64,000 nt of DNA from Bog-756 sp963831535 (GTDB lineage: Bacteria; Actinomycetota; Acidimicrobiia; Acidimicrobiales; RAAP-2), in the NCBI GenBank assembly GCA_963831535.1, contig CAWHQP010000002.1, positions 186,001 to 250,000 of the forward strand, written 5' to 3'. Shown here piece after piece: positions 26,132-35,114 of the stretch (positions are counted from its first letter, which is position 1; the number at the start of each line of letters is the position of its first letter). The translations under genes and the position numbers were made by a program. The notes under the pieces were generated by a model. The model was not told the DNA's origin. It did not search any database and saw only the letters and a program-made list of their open reading frames with translations.

Positions 26132-26236
26132 GGCCGAAGTTTAGATGCTGATGGCTCTGTTCACCCACGGCACGGCCATCGTGCCCTTCTCCAGGCCTTC
26201 CGTTGCAGTCGATGGCAATCCCGTAGCCTTGGAAGT

Positions 26237-26839
26237 GTGACGGCACTCCGCTTTTGGCTTGACCACTGGGAGCACGAATGTTGTGGCGATCAGCGCAAAG
26301 TTGGGGACAGCATCACCGTGACCCTGTCGCTCGAAGGATCGGCTGAGCCGTCCAACGAGGCCGATCTCGTTCAGTCGGACCCTGACGGTGAGATGGTCAT
26401 CATCGGGGAAGCCCGAAGATCCATGGACACGGAGCCCGGCTTGGTGGTGAGGTCTGGAGACGTGGAGTTCGGCTTCCCGGGCGACATCAGTACCGCACGT
26501 GTCCGCTGCGTGGGAAAGCTCTGGGAAGAGCGACACGGATCACCCGGTGGCGGGCCGGCCACCGGCGAGGTCACCGGCCGGATCACCGGTTTGCAGTGGC
26601 ACCCCGCCACCTACGAGAAGCTGGCCGGCTCGAACACTCGCGTCGGCTTCGGCAGTCCCACAGTCATCTACAACACCAACAAGTTCCCCGGCTATCCGAA
26701 GCCAACCAGTCCGGGGATTCTGAGAATGCGGGCGGCGGCTGCAAGAGGCGAGCTCACGGGTCCCTTCACCTTCACAGCTTCCCCGATGGCGGACTACCAG
26801 CCGACCGGTTGGGCATTCGTGTTCATCATGGAGGTGTGA
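26237..26839 (+). CDS. DUF6578-like protein
   Basis: The 200-residue product starts TALRFWLDHWEHECCGDQRK followed by VGDSITVTLSL, matching the start of the DUF6578 family as I recall it from streptomycetes (W-Q/E-ECCG then VG). It has no signal peptide or membrane helix. The function of the family is not known to me. GTG 26237 was chosen because TAGCCT (26224-26229) ends seven bases before it; the gene is divergent from the DinB gene. Confidence 0.65.
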   Translation: MTALRFWLDHWEHECCGDQRKVGDSITVTLSLEGSAEPSNEADLVQSDPDGEMVIIGEARRSMDTEPGLVVRSGDVEFGFPGDISTARVRCVGKLWEERHGSPGGGPATGEVTGRITGLQWHPATYEKLAGSNTRVGFGSPTVIYNTNKFPGYPKPTSPGILRMRAAAARGELTGPFTFTASPMADYQPTGWAFVFIMEV

Positions 26840-26923
26840 CCACCCACCACCGATGGGTAGGTGCAGCCGCAGTCGATCACCCCGATGAGGGACATCGATC
26901 AGGGTCACTTCTAAGCCAGTACC

Positions 26924-27352
26924 TCAGTGAGGAATGGCCGCCGCCTTCGATGCTGGTGGGCGTTCGGCCCTCGGCACCCCGGACTCCCGAGCAGAGAAGC
27001 TGAGACAAGCCCCTATGAGGAAAATCCCCACAACGAACAGGTAACGAGGTATCGCCAACAGTCCGACGACACCAACAACCAGGGTCACGATGGAGACGGT
27101 CCAGGCAGCCCGCCCGGCCTTCGGCTCGTCATTCTTGCCTCGTTGGTAGAGGAGGAATGTGACCAGGGCAGCGAGGACCAGGCCCAATCCGGCGAGCAGC
27201 AGCTCGGCTGCCCCGTAGGCCTGGAAGTACGTCCGAGGACGGAGCCTGACGTCAACGGGGATATGGGCGAAGAAGATCAGAACGCCGTTGGTGGCACCCA
27301 GGAGGAGAGCGAGCAAGAGACACGTCCCCGTTACTCTGTTCAGACGTTGCAC
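26924..27352 (-). CDS. Small integral membrane protein with four helices
   Basis: The 142-residue product has four hydrophobic helices (starting at about residues 8, 45, 75 and 98) with short polar loops and a basic, Ala/Pro-rich tail. I recognise no family. GTG 27352 has AAGGAGG five bases upstream, a very good ribosome site. It stands alone between DUF6578 and an acetyltransferase. Confidence 0.75.
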   Translation of the reverse strand: MQRLNRVTGTCLLLALLLGATNGVLIFFAHIPVDVRLRPRTYFQAYGAAELLLAGLGLVLAALVTFLLYQRGKNDEPKAGRAAWTVSIVTLVVGVVGLLAIPRYLFVVGIFLIGACLSFSARESGVPRAERPPASKAAAIPH

Positions 27353-27485
27353 CGGAACCTCCTTCCTAGCCCATGTTCGCACAGCACCGGTGCACTGTCA
27401 CCTGCCCGACGTGGCGGTGCGCCACCATTGCTACGCGACCCGCTCCGAGCGGGGGGCACCTCGGACGGTGGACGGGAATGCTCTT

Positions 27486-28028
27486 CTACAGATGCCTGAT
27501 CACGGTTGCCGGCACTCCCCCCACCAGTGTCCTCGGTGGGACGTCATGGGTCACGACCGCCCCGGCGGTAACGACGGAATCAGCTCCGATGGTCACTCCG
27601 GGCAGGACCGTGGCCGCGGTCCCGATCCACACATTCCTCTCAATTGTGATCGGCTCCACGGTGATGTAGGCCCGTCGCTTGTCCGGATCGACAGGGTGGC
27701 CGGCCGTTACCAGGTTGACCCTGTTGGCGATCATCACCTCGTCCGCGATGTCGATGGGTCCGTGTCCCGTGAACATGCACTCGTAACCGATGAAGACGGA
27801 CCGACCGATGGTTATGTTCAGCCCATAGTCCGCATAGAAGGGGGGGATGAGGTGGAACGAGTCGCCAACGGACTTACCGATCAACTCCTCGAAGACATCG
27901 CGAACCAGCTCCGGCTCGTCCCAGCAGTATTCACTCAGCCTGGAGGAGAGTCGGGTCGCCACCTTGATGCGCTCGGCTATGGCGCGGAACTCCGGTGATC
28001 GCACGCCGATCCATTGACTCTCATCCAT
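27486..28028 (-). CDS. Sugar O-acetyltransferase (LacA/NodL/maltose acetyltransferase type)
   Basis: The 180-residue product has the left-handed parallel beta-helix of hexapeptide acetyltransferases: YGLNITIGRSVFIGYECMFT, VMIANRVNLVTAGHPVDP, then TIERNVWIGTAATVLPGV and VTIGADSVVTAGAVVTHDVP. The His in AGHPVDP is the expected catalytic residue. It transfers acetyl from acetyl-CoA to a sugar. ATG 28028 has TGAGGA six bases upstream; ATG 28040 is an alternative. Confidence 0.92.
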   Translation of the reverse strand: MDESQWIGVRSPEFRAIAERIKVATRLSSRLSEYCWDEPELVRDVFEELIGKSVGDSFHLIPPFYADYGLNITIGRSVFIGYECMFTGHGPIDIADEVMIANRVNLVTAGHPVDPDKRRAYITVEPITIERNVWIGTAATVLPGVTIGADSVVTAGAVVTHDVPPRTLVGGVPATVIRHL

Positions 28029-28308
28029 CCGAATCCTCATTTCCCGGTGCTACGGGTGAGCGACGAGGCTAGAAGGTCGTCATGTCCGACGGTCGGATGC
28101 CCGCTGAGGACCCGCACCCAGATGACCAGTCCAGTACATCAGCCGACCACTGCTGCGATTCCCCCCCACTCACATCAATGAGGCGTTCACGTTGGCCAAC
28201 ATGGCCCAGCCCAATCGGTTCTGCCCCACGTTCGTTCGACCGAATGTGCCGGTTGGCCACGGTCGACAATCGCATCCGGCGGGCTGGGACAGTCCCGGGG
28301 GCTGCGGG

Positions 28309-28512
28309 TCAGGCGCTGTCCTTGCGACCCACCAGCCAGTAGATCGCCGAGTTCCCCATCTGTAGCGGGATAGACGCTCGCCAGAACCAGCGGGGTCCAC
28401 GGACCTGGACGTCGCCGCGCCGGCTCAGATCTCTCAACGTGACCCCCGTCACGATGATGTGGAGAATGACCAAGACAACGAGGACCGGGCGGCTCGGCCT
28501 CCAGCGATTCAC
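28309..28512 (-). CDS. Small membrane protein of unknown function
   Basis: The 67-residue product has one clear helix at residues 9-25 (VLVVLVILHIIVTGVTL), a basic segment, and a second weaker helix ending in AIYWLVGRKDSA. The GTG start lies six bases after TACGAT (28524-28519), a leaderless signal. The layout resembles small membrane proteins with a PLDc_N-like domain, but I cannot assign it firmly. Confidence 0.6.
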   Translation of the reverse strand: MNRWRPSRPVLVVLVILHIIVTGVTLRDLSRRGDVQVRGPRWFWRASIPLQMGNSAIYWLVGRKDSA

Positions 28513-28639
28513 GGTCTGATCGTACTTCCGATCACCGTCCTACTCAATCAGCAGCGGACACGGCAGCCGGACCTTCCTGCATGCCTGCCGGGCGGTGTCG
28601 ATCGACGGAGCCCTCGTTGCTCATCGGCACGGATACGCC

Positions 28640-30225
28640 TCAGTTCACCGGCTTGGTGAGGACATCCGTGCCAGGTTCTGTCCGGGCGTCCCTGATCGGG
28701 CCCGCGATTTCGGACTCGTGGTTGATCGGTCGTGATGGTAGACGGACAAGTACGAGGACCGCACCCCCGGCGGCCACGAGCGCGGCGACAGCCAGAGCCT
28801 GACGGGTCCCACTCATGAAGGCGGCGCGTGCTGCCCGCGCAAGTTGCCCTCCGGTAGCTCCCCCGATACTCGCCGCAACAGCCAGCGCCCCCCCGATCGA
28901 TCCCATGATGTCATGTGCGGCGACCGCCGGTACGTGGTGGCCGGCGAGTGCAGCGGTGATGTGATCCTGGTAGCGGGTGGAAAGCAGGCTTCCGATGACT
29001 GCGACACCGAGTGCACCACCCACCTGGAGGGCAACCGCATTGGCCGCCGAACCGACCCCTGAGTCCCCCGAGGGACCGATCCCACCACCGAGTTGGTCGC
29101 CGTGGGGATCAGCAGGCCTGCTCCCAGGCCGACGAGCAGAAGACCGGGCAGGAAATCGTCGTAAGTGGCGACCGGGGTAGACGAGGCCGAGATCTGCCAT
29201 AACGCACCGGCGATGGCAGTCAGGCCGCCGGCAACGGTGAGCTTCACACCGACGACCCGAGTAAGGAGCGGCGAGAGAGCGGCACTGGCGACCAGTACGC
29301 CGGCCATGGGCAGGATACGGAGGCCGGCCTGCAGGGGCGACAGATCGAGGACGAACTGGAGGAACTGGGTGAGCAGGAATAGCGCTCCCAGCAGCCCGAA
29401 GGTTCCGAGTAGCTCGGCTGCGGCGGCGATGGAGAACCGACGGTCGGAGAAGAACTCGAGGTCGAGCATCGGATGGTCACTGCGAGATTCCCAGGCGACG
29501 AAGGTGGCGAGGACCACGAGACTGGCGACTCCGACTCCGAGTACCTCGGTTGACGTCCAGCCCTTTGTCGGAGCTTCGATGATCGCCCACAGCATCATCC
29601 CCAGCCCGGCAATCGACAAGAATGCCCCGAATGAGTCGGCGAGGTCGGAAGTCGGGTTCTTGGAGTCAGGCACGAGGAACAGGGCGGCCAGGAACCCGGC
29701 GATGACGATGGGGACGTTGACCAGAAAGATCGAACCCCACCAGAAGTTAGCCAGCAGCGCCCCACCGGCGATCGGGCCGATGGCAATGCCGAGACCGATG
29801 GTCCCACCCCAGGCGCCGATGGCCCGAGCCCGCATCGTCGGCTCGCGGAAGACATCGTTGAGGATCGACAGGGACGAGGGGATCGTCATCGCCGCCCCTG
29901 CCCCCATCACCGCCCTCCACCCGATCAGCATCTCCACCGACCCGGACAACGCGGCGCCGATGGATCCTCCGGCGAAGATGGCGAGGCCGACGAGGAAGAG
30001 ACGCTTGCGGCCGAACCGATCAGCCAGGCTGCCACCGACAAGCAGGAGGCCGGCGAAGACCATCGCGTAGGAATCGACTATCCACTGCAGGTCGCTCGAG
30101 GTGGCATCCAGCTTGCGGACCAGCGTGGGCAGGGCCACATTGAGAATGGTGTTGTCCAGATTGACGATGAGCGCGGCAACGCACACCACCGCGAGGACCC
30201 ACTTTGGTCGCAACTCCCTGTTCAT
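28640..30225 (-). pseudogene. MFS drug exporter, DHA2 family, reading frame broken near the 3' end
   Basis: From ATG 30225 the frame encodes a typical DHA2 pump for about 390 residues (NLDNTILNVALPTLVRKL, GGSLADRFGRKRLFLVG, GALLANFWWGSIFLVNVP). At the run CCCCC near 29057 (GGGGG on the coding strand) the frame is lost; the rest of the gene continues in another frame as DSGVGSAANAVALQVGGALG then VAVIGSLLSTRYQD to the stop at 28640. Adding one G rejoins them as SVPRG-DSGVGSA, the usual sequence at this point in the family. It starts seven bases after the stop of the next MFS gene, so the pair is one operon. A lost base in the assembly is as likely as true decay. Confidence 0.85.
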
Positions 30226-30232
30226 CTGACGT

Positions 30233-31792
30233 TCAGTGCCTGCTCTGTTGACCCGGCGTGTCCAAGACGTTCGACCGGGGCAGGAAGGCGACGGTGAGGA
30301 CGGTGCCGGCCAGGGCAATCACCGCGGAGACCAGCAGTGCCAGGTCCATCCCGTGCAGGAAGGCTCGTTGCACCGACACGAGCAGCACCGGCGAATGGAG
30401 CTGGTGGGCCACCGCCACGCCGCCGAAGACACTCTGGCGGACGGCTGCCGCGGCGGCACTCGGGAGACCCCTGAGATCGAGTCGGGCGAGATAGCCGGCA
30501 CTGAGCACACTGCCCAGGATGGCGATGCCGAGAGGAGCCCCGGTCTTGTTGACCGCCTGCATCACCCCTGAGCCGACCCCGCTCTTCTCCTCCGACAGTT
30601 CGACGAGCGCGGCGGACATGGCGGTGGCCATGGCGAGGCCCGTGCCCAGACCGGCCACCGACATCCACACCGCCACGAAGAGGCCGCTCGAACCAACGCT
30701 CATCGTGGACCCCGTCAACAGCCCGCCGGCGAGTAGGACGAAACCGGTGGCCACGGCGACCTTGGCGCCCACCAGCCGGACGACTCGGGCCGCGGGTACG
30801 GCTCCGACCATCAGTCCGGCGACGAGGGGCAGGAGCCGGAGGCCCGACCCCATGGCGTCGGTCCCGAGCACGCCCTGGAAGTACTGCGGCATGGTGAACA
30901 AGATGCCCAGCATGGCGAGGATCGGGAGCATGGCGAGGATGACGCCCCAGGTGAACGAGGCCGAGTCGAACAGGGTCAGGTCGAGCATGGGCTGGCCACC
31001 GGGACGATTGGTCAGCCAACGTTCCCAGACGAAAAACCCGACCAGCAACACCACTCCGCCGGCGATCATGGACAAGGCGTAGACATTTCCCCAACCGCCT
31101 TGGCCCGCCTTGATCAGCCCGTAGGTCACGCTCACCAGTCCAGCCGCCGAGGACGCCACCCCGACCACATCGAGCCCGGGCCGGTTCGAAGCGCGGGACT
31201 CTGGCACCAGGCTCACCACGGCGGCCAAGGCGATCACGACGACCGGCACGTTGATCAGGAACACCCAGCCCCACCAGTAGTTGCTGAGCAGCCATCCACC
31301 GAGGATGGGACCGATCGGAAACGCCACAAAGGTGGCTCCCGCCATCACCCCTACCGCCTTTGGCCGTTCGTCTCGGTTGAACAGGACGGTGAGCACCGAG
31401 AAGGCCATCACGATCAGCCCGGCCCCGGCGAGCCCGATGAGGACCCGGGCAACCATGAACTCGCCCACCGAGGTCGAGTAGGCACAGCCGGCGGATCCGA
31501 TCCCGAAGAGCACCAGGGAGACGACGAGGACCTTCTTGCGACCGTAGCGGTCGCCCAGCAGACCAGCGGGCAGCATCGCCGCGGCCAGGACGAGGAAGTA
31601 CCCCGATGAGAACCACTGGAGATCCGACTCTGACGCGTCCAGCACCTTGGACAGCGTGGGCAGGGCCACGCTCAGGACCGTGCCGTCCACGCCTACGGCC
31701 ACCACGGCGAGGCCCAGGGCGCCGAGCGCCCACCACCGTCGATTCCCCGACGCCTCGGAGGCTGAGTGGGGCTTGTCGAGAACCGTCGTCAC
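30233..31792 (-). CDS. MFS drug exporter, DHA2 (EmrB/QacA) family
   Basis: The 519-residue product has fourteen helices with GVDGTVLSVALPTLSKVL in helix 1, motif A GLLGDRYGRKKVLV, and GGWLLSNYWWGWVFLINVP in the motif C region. It differs from the other two pumps in the window enough that recent duplication is unlikely. GTG 31792 has AGAGGAG upstream. It is the first gene of a two-pump operon; the second pump is frame-broken. Confidence 0.92.
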   Translation of the reverse strand: MTTVLDKPHSASEASGNRRWWALGALGLAVVAVGVDGTVLSVALPTLSKVLDASESDLQWFSSGYFLVLAAAMLPAGLLGDRYGRKKVLVVSLVLFGIGSAGCAYSTSVGEFMVARVLIGLAGAGLIVMAFSVLTVLFNRDERPKAVGVMAGATFVAFPIGPILGGWLLSNYWWGWVFLINVPVVVIALAAVVSLVPESRASNRPGLDVVGVASSAAGLVSVTYGLIKAGQGGWGNVYALSMIAGGVVLLVGFFVWERWLTNRPGGQPMLDLTLFDSASFTWGVILAMLPILAMLGILFTMPQYFQGVLGTDAMGSGLRLLPLVAGLMVGAVPAARVVRLVGAKVAVATGFVLLAGGLLTGSTMSVGSSGLFVAVWMSVAGLGTGLAMATAMSAALVELSEEKSGVGSGVMQAVNKTGAPLGIAILGSVLSAGYLARLDLRGLPSAAAAAVRQSVFGGVAVAHQLHSPVLLVSVQRAFLHGMDLALLVSAVIALAGTVLTVAFLPRSNVLDTPGQQSRH

Positions 31793-32275
31793 GGCACGGC
31801 TCCTCTCGCTGAAGAGGCGTCGAGCCCGTACGGGGCGACAAGACCGTAACGGTCGTCCAGCCCGAACCAGGCGTCTCGTGGATCAATCGGCCAAGCCAGC
31901 GCTACCAAGGTCGGGAGCAACGCTCCCGGAGGCTGCCAGTGGTCGAAGCAGAACCCAACACGGCAACGGGACTACCCGTCGTGTCACCAAACCGTACACC
32001 CCGTCCGGCTCCGGCGATTTCGCAATTCCGCGGCTGCAGCCGGTGGTCAGGAACGTAGCACCAGACGGTTCACCGTGGATCTGCTGGGTTCAGCGCACAC
32101 GCGCACGTACCAGCTGATGTTTGTAGGTGTTTTTTGGTAACGCTCACCTCAGCCAATCGGATTTCGACAGATTGTGTCCTTCTGGTCCGGGCCGACGACC
32201 CCGACTCCCGCGCCGTCGTCGTTGACAACGTCTGGCACCGGCCGCAATCGGGAATCATCGGGGGCGAACCACCGC
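31793..32275. other. Intergenic region upstream of the MFS operon
   Basis: It holds the promoter region of the two-pump operon and the downstream end of padR. No gene, palindrome or strong terminator was recognised. A T6 run at about 32128-32133 is not preceded by a clear stem. Confidence 0.35.
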
Positions 32276-32959
32276 CTATCGGTCGGCAGCCGGTGTCGGG
32301 TCTGTGATCCCGTCCCTCCGTGGGACTCCACCCAGTTCTTCTCTCGTTACGCCCGCCTCCACCAAGGAGGACTCGGCCGCCCGGGCAAGGTCGTCGCCCC
32401 AAGTGAGGTGTCCGGATCGGAGATCATCGAGGACGTTGCGTAGCCAGGTCAGTTCGGCGCTGGCCACGGCAGCCTGATACTCGTCATCAAGTAGCGTCAC
32501 CCGCGGCAGGGAGCCGGCGTGGACCTCCAGGTCCCGTTGGTGAGCGGCGACCTGATCGGTGAGTTGGTCTGCCCGCTGCTGGAGGACGGCGGCCATCTCC
32601 TCGGGTCCCAGAAGCATGGCAAAGGAGAGCGCGGCCGGGAACTCGCAGAACTCGTTGCGCGGGGTCGACAGCATGGCCACGAGCCACTCCCGCGCCTTGT
32701 TCCGTCCGTCTTCGGTGACCTCGTAGACCGTGCGTTCCGGGTACTGCTGGTCGCGCTCAGTGTGGCGAACGGCGATCAGCCCCGCCTCGTGCAACCTCTT
32801 GATCGTCTTGTACAGGTTGGCCCGGTTCCCGACGTTGACGACCCTGTCCTTCCCCCACTGCTTCATGAGGCGCTGGATCCCGTAGGGGTGGAGGGGCCCC
32901 ATCTCAAGCAGGCTCAACACGGCTAGGGCGAGCGGCGACGAGCGGAACTGTGACTCCAC
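32276..32959 (-). CDS. PadR-family transcriptional regulator
   Basis: The 227-residue product has the PadR winged-helix domain at residues 8-90 (ALAVLSLLEMGPLHPYGIQR, NLYKTIKRLHEAGLI, then YEVTEDGRNKAREWL) and a C-terminal helical domain that dimerises. PadR proteins usually repress nearby efflux genes until a drug-like ligand binds. Here it is divergent from the drrA-drrB exporter and lies behind the MFS operon. GTG 32959 lies seven bases after TAAACT (32972-32967), a leaderless message, and the first ACTAGT repeat starts within that box. Confidence 0.92.
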   Translation of the reverse strand: MESQFRSSPLALAVLSLLEMGPLHPYGIQRLMKQWGKDRVVNVGNRANLYKTIKRLHEAGLIAVRHTERDQQYPERTVYEVTEDGRNKAREWLVAMLSTPRNEFCEFPAALSFAMLLGPEEMAAVLQQRADQLTDQVAAHQRDLEVHAGSLPRVTLLDDEYQAAVASAELTWLRNVLDDLRSGHLTWGDDLARAAESSLVEAGVTREELGGVPRRDGITDPTPAADR

Positions 32960-32971
32960 AGAGAGCAGTTT

Positions 32972-33045
32972 ACTAGTTTCTCCCGCGCTAATGGGATAAA
33001 CAATGCCCGACTAGTCACTAATTGATAGGTTGACATTATACTAGT
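32972..33045. promoter_or_regulatory. Three ACTAGT repeats between padR and the exporter operon
   Basis: ACTAGT occurs at 32972-32977, 33010-33015 and 33040-33045 in an AT-rich patch unusual for this genome. The first touches the padR -10 box. TTGACA (33030-33035) and TATACT (33037-33042) lie beside the third. They are candidate PadR sites controlling both directions. Confidence 0.5.
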
Positions 33046-33107
33046 CTATATGCGACGCTTCTGATCGGGGGACAACCAGGCACGACCGTCCAAGGAGGAA
33101 AGGCCAC

Positions 33108-33170
33108 ATGACCACCCATAGGAGCGTGGCTCCGGAATCGACGCCGATAATGGTCGGCCGGGGCTCATGA
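33108..33170 (+). CDS. Possible 20-codon leader ORF before drrA
   Basis: AAGGAGG lies eight bases before ATG 33108; the product starts MTTHRSVAPESTP. Its TGA overlaps the drrA ATG by four bases (ATGA). drrA has no ribosome site of its own, so the leader is likely what brings ribosomes to it. Confidence 0.45.
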   Translation: MTTHRSVAPESTPIMVGRGS

Positions 33171-34165
33171 GCACCGTCACCGCGGCTGCGCCTCTCCTCG
33201 AGGCCACCGGTCTGACCGTCAGGTTCGGGAAGATCACCGCCCTCGATGGCCTGGATCTCGTAGCTCCACCGGGCGAAGTGCTGGCGATCCTCGGACCGAA
33301 CGGCGCGGGAAAGTCCACCTTCGTCAGGACCATCGCCACCCTCATCGGCCCGACGAGCGGCACATTGCGAGTGCATGGAACCGATGTCGTTCGCAGTCCG
33401 TTGGCTGTCCGCCGACGCATCGGACTGGCGGGCCAGTACGCCGCAGTCGAGCCGACCATGACCGGTCGTGAGAACTTGGTGATGACGGCCCGGCTCTTCG
33501 GACACCCGACCAACGCGGCGAAGCGTGCGGCGTCGATCGTGATCGAACAGCTCAGCCTGGAGGAGGTGGCCGACCGTCGCTGCAGTACCTATTCGGGGGG
33601 TCAGCGCCGACGGTTGGACCTCGGAGCAAGCCTGGTCGGCGCGCCTCGGCTCCTCTTGCTCGACGAGCCGACCACCGGCCTGGATCCCGCCGGCCGCAGC
33701 GAAGTATGGAGTGCCGTGCGAAACCTCGTGGCCCAGGGGACTGACGTCCTCTTGACCACCCACTACCTCGATGAAGCCAATGAGCTGGCCGACCGGGTCG
33801 TGGTGATCGACCACGGCAAGACCATCGCATCGGGCACACTGGGCGATCTCAAGGCGAGCATCGGTCGGGAGGTCATCGAGATCACCGTCGATGAGCCATC
33901 CCGGCTCGATGAGGTCGGTCGGATCCTCCACATGGTCACGTCGAGAACGGCCAGATTGGACCATTCCGGGAGAAGCGCCATGGTCTCGACGACAGACGGC
34001 ACCAATCAGCTCACCACCGCAATCCGCTTCCTCAATGAAGCGTCCATACCGGTAGGCGAGATCGGATTGCGCCGACCAACTCTCGACGAAGTGTTCTTGT
34101 CGCTCACCGCCAACCACGCCGATACACCAACGACGGTCGGCCCCATCCCAGTCGAGCGTGTGTGA
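33167..34165 (+). CDS. drrA: ABC exporter ATP-binding protein, DrrA type
   Basis: The 332-residue product has Walker A LGPNGAGKST near residue 45, signature YSGGQRRRLD, Walker B LLLLDEPTTGLD and the switch His in LLTTHYLDEA. The C-terminal 90 residues form the DUF4162-like domain of the daunorubicin-resistance type. It powers export of a hydrophobic compound with the membrane partner that follows (four-base overlap). The operon is divergent from padR. The name is used for the family; the substrate is unknown. Confidence 0.9.
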   Translation: MSTVTAAAPLLEATGLTVRFGKITALDGLDLVAPPGEVLAILGPNGAGKSTFVRTIATLIGPTSGTLRVHGTDVVRSPLAVRRRIGLAGQYAAVEPTMTGRENLVMTARLFGHPTNAAKRAASIVIEQLSLEEVADRRCSTYSGGQRRRLDLGASLVGAPRLLLLDEPTTGLDPAGRSEVWSAVRNLVAQGTDVLLTTHYLDEANELADRVVVIDHGKTIASGTLGDLKASIGREVIEITVDEPSRLDEVGRILHMVTSRTARLDHSGRSAMVSTTDGTNQLTTAIRFLNEASIPVGEIGLRRPTLDEVFLSLTANHADTPTTVGPIPVERV

Positions 34166-34941
34166 TGGTCCAATCGATTACCGCCCCTGTCGCGGTGCCG
34201 GGAACGGCCCGGGCCAGTCTCGAGGTCGCCCGTCGGTCCCTTAGAAAGTACTTCCGGACCCCTGGTCTCTTCGCCATGGGCATGGTCCAGTCGGCGCTGT
34301 TCCTCTTCAGTTTCCGCTTCGTCTTCGGCGGCGCCGTCACTTCCGGTTCGTCGAGCTACGTCTACTACCTCGTGCCCGGCTACGTCGCCACGATCGTCCT
34401 CTTCACCGGGGGTGGGATTGCTGTCGCCGTGGCCGAGGATCGAACACAGGGTTTCACCGATCGACTGCTCTCCCTCCCCATCCCTCGCAGCGCGATCGTG
34501 CTCGGACGGACCGTCGCCGATTCGAGTACCAACGCCTGGGTCATCGGTGCCACCGCGGCCTTTGGATTCCTCTTCGGGTTCCGCCTCGAAGGCAGTGTGG
34601 CCCAAGGTTTGACCGCCCTGGGGTTGTGCCTGGTCTATGGCGTGGTGTTCACGGTCGTCTTCCTTGTCATGGGCCTTTTGGCCCCCAACAGTCAGGCGGC
34701 ACAGGGCCTATCGATGGTTGCCTTCGTATTCGCATTCATCTCCAGCACCTACGTTCCGGTGAGCACCATGCCCGGCTGGCTCCAGCCGTTCGCCAACTAC
34801 CAACCGATCACACCCATGGTTGATGCCGTGCGCTCCCTACTCATCGGCTCGACGAGCGATGTCCTGCTCGCCCTCAGTTGGTCGGTGGTGCTGCTCGCAG
34901 TCTCTGCGCCCATTGCCATTCTGCGCTATCGACACGCGTAG
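34162..34941 (+). CDS. drrB: ABC-2 type exporter permease, DrrB type
   Basis: The 259-residue product has six helices of the ABC-2 family with an amphipathic N terminus (ASLEVARRSLRKYFRTPGLF), a central EDRTQGFTDRLLSLPIPRS coupling loop, and the conserved segment SSTYVPVSTMPGWLQPFANY followed by QPITPMVDAVRSLL. It is the membrane partner of the DrrA-type ATPase, with which it overlaps. GTG 34162 or ATG 34165 may be used. Confidence 0.9.
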   Translation: MMVQSITAPVAVPGTARASLEVARRSLRKYFRTPGLFAMGMVQSALFLFSFRFVFGGAVTSGSSSYVYYLVPGYVATIVLFTGGGIAVAVAEDRTQGFTDRLLSLPIPRSAIVLGRTVADSSTNAWVIGATAAFGFLFGFRLEGSVAQGLTALGLCLVYGVVFTVVFLVMGLLAPNSQAAQGLSMVAFVFAFISSTYVPVSTMPGWLQPFANYQPITPMVDAVRSLLIGSTSDVLLALSWSVVLLAVSAPIAILRYRHA

Positions 34942-35114
34942 TCATCGAGGCCTCACAACGGCGACCGCCTCGATCGCAAGCTGCCACACGTGGGACGAAA
35001 CGAGGATGGGCAACATCAGGCGATGCACTCAGGAAACCGGCCGGGTTCCGAGCGGCCGGGTCACTGACGGTGTCCCGGTCGGGGCCGGGACGAACCCGAT
35101 CGCCACCCCTTCGG

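Noticed and set aside
30222..31886. 554-codon minus-strand frame overlapping the MFS pump
   Set aside because: It is Arg-rich and lacks helices; the real pump is in another frame of the same strand.
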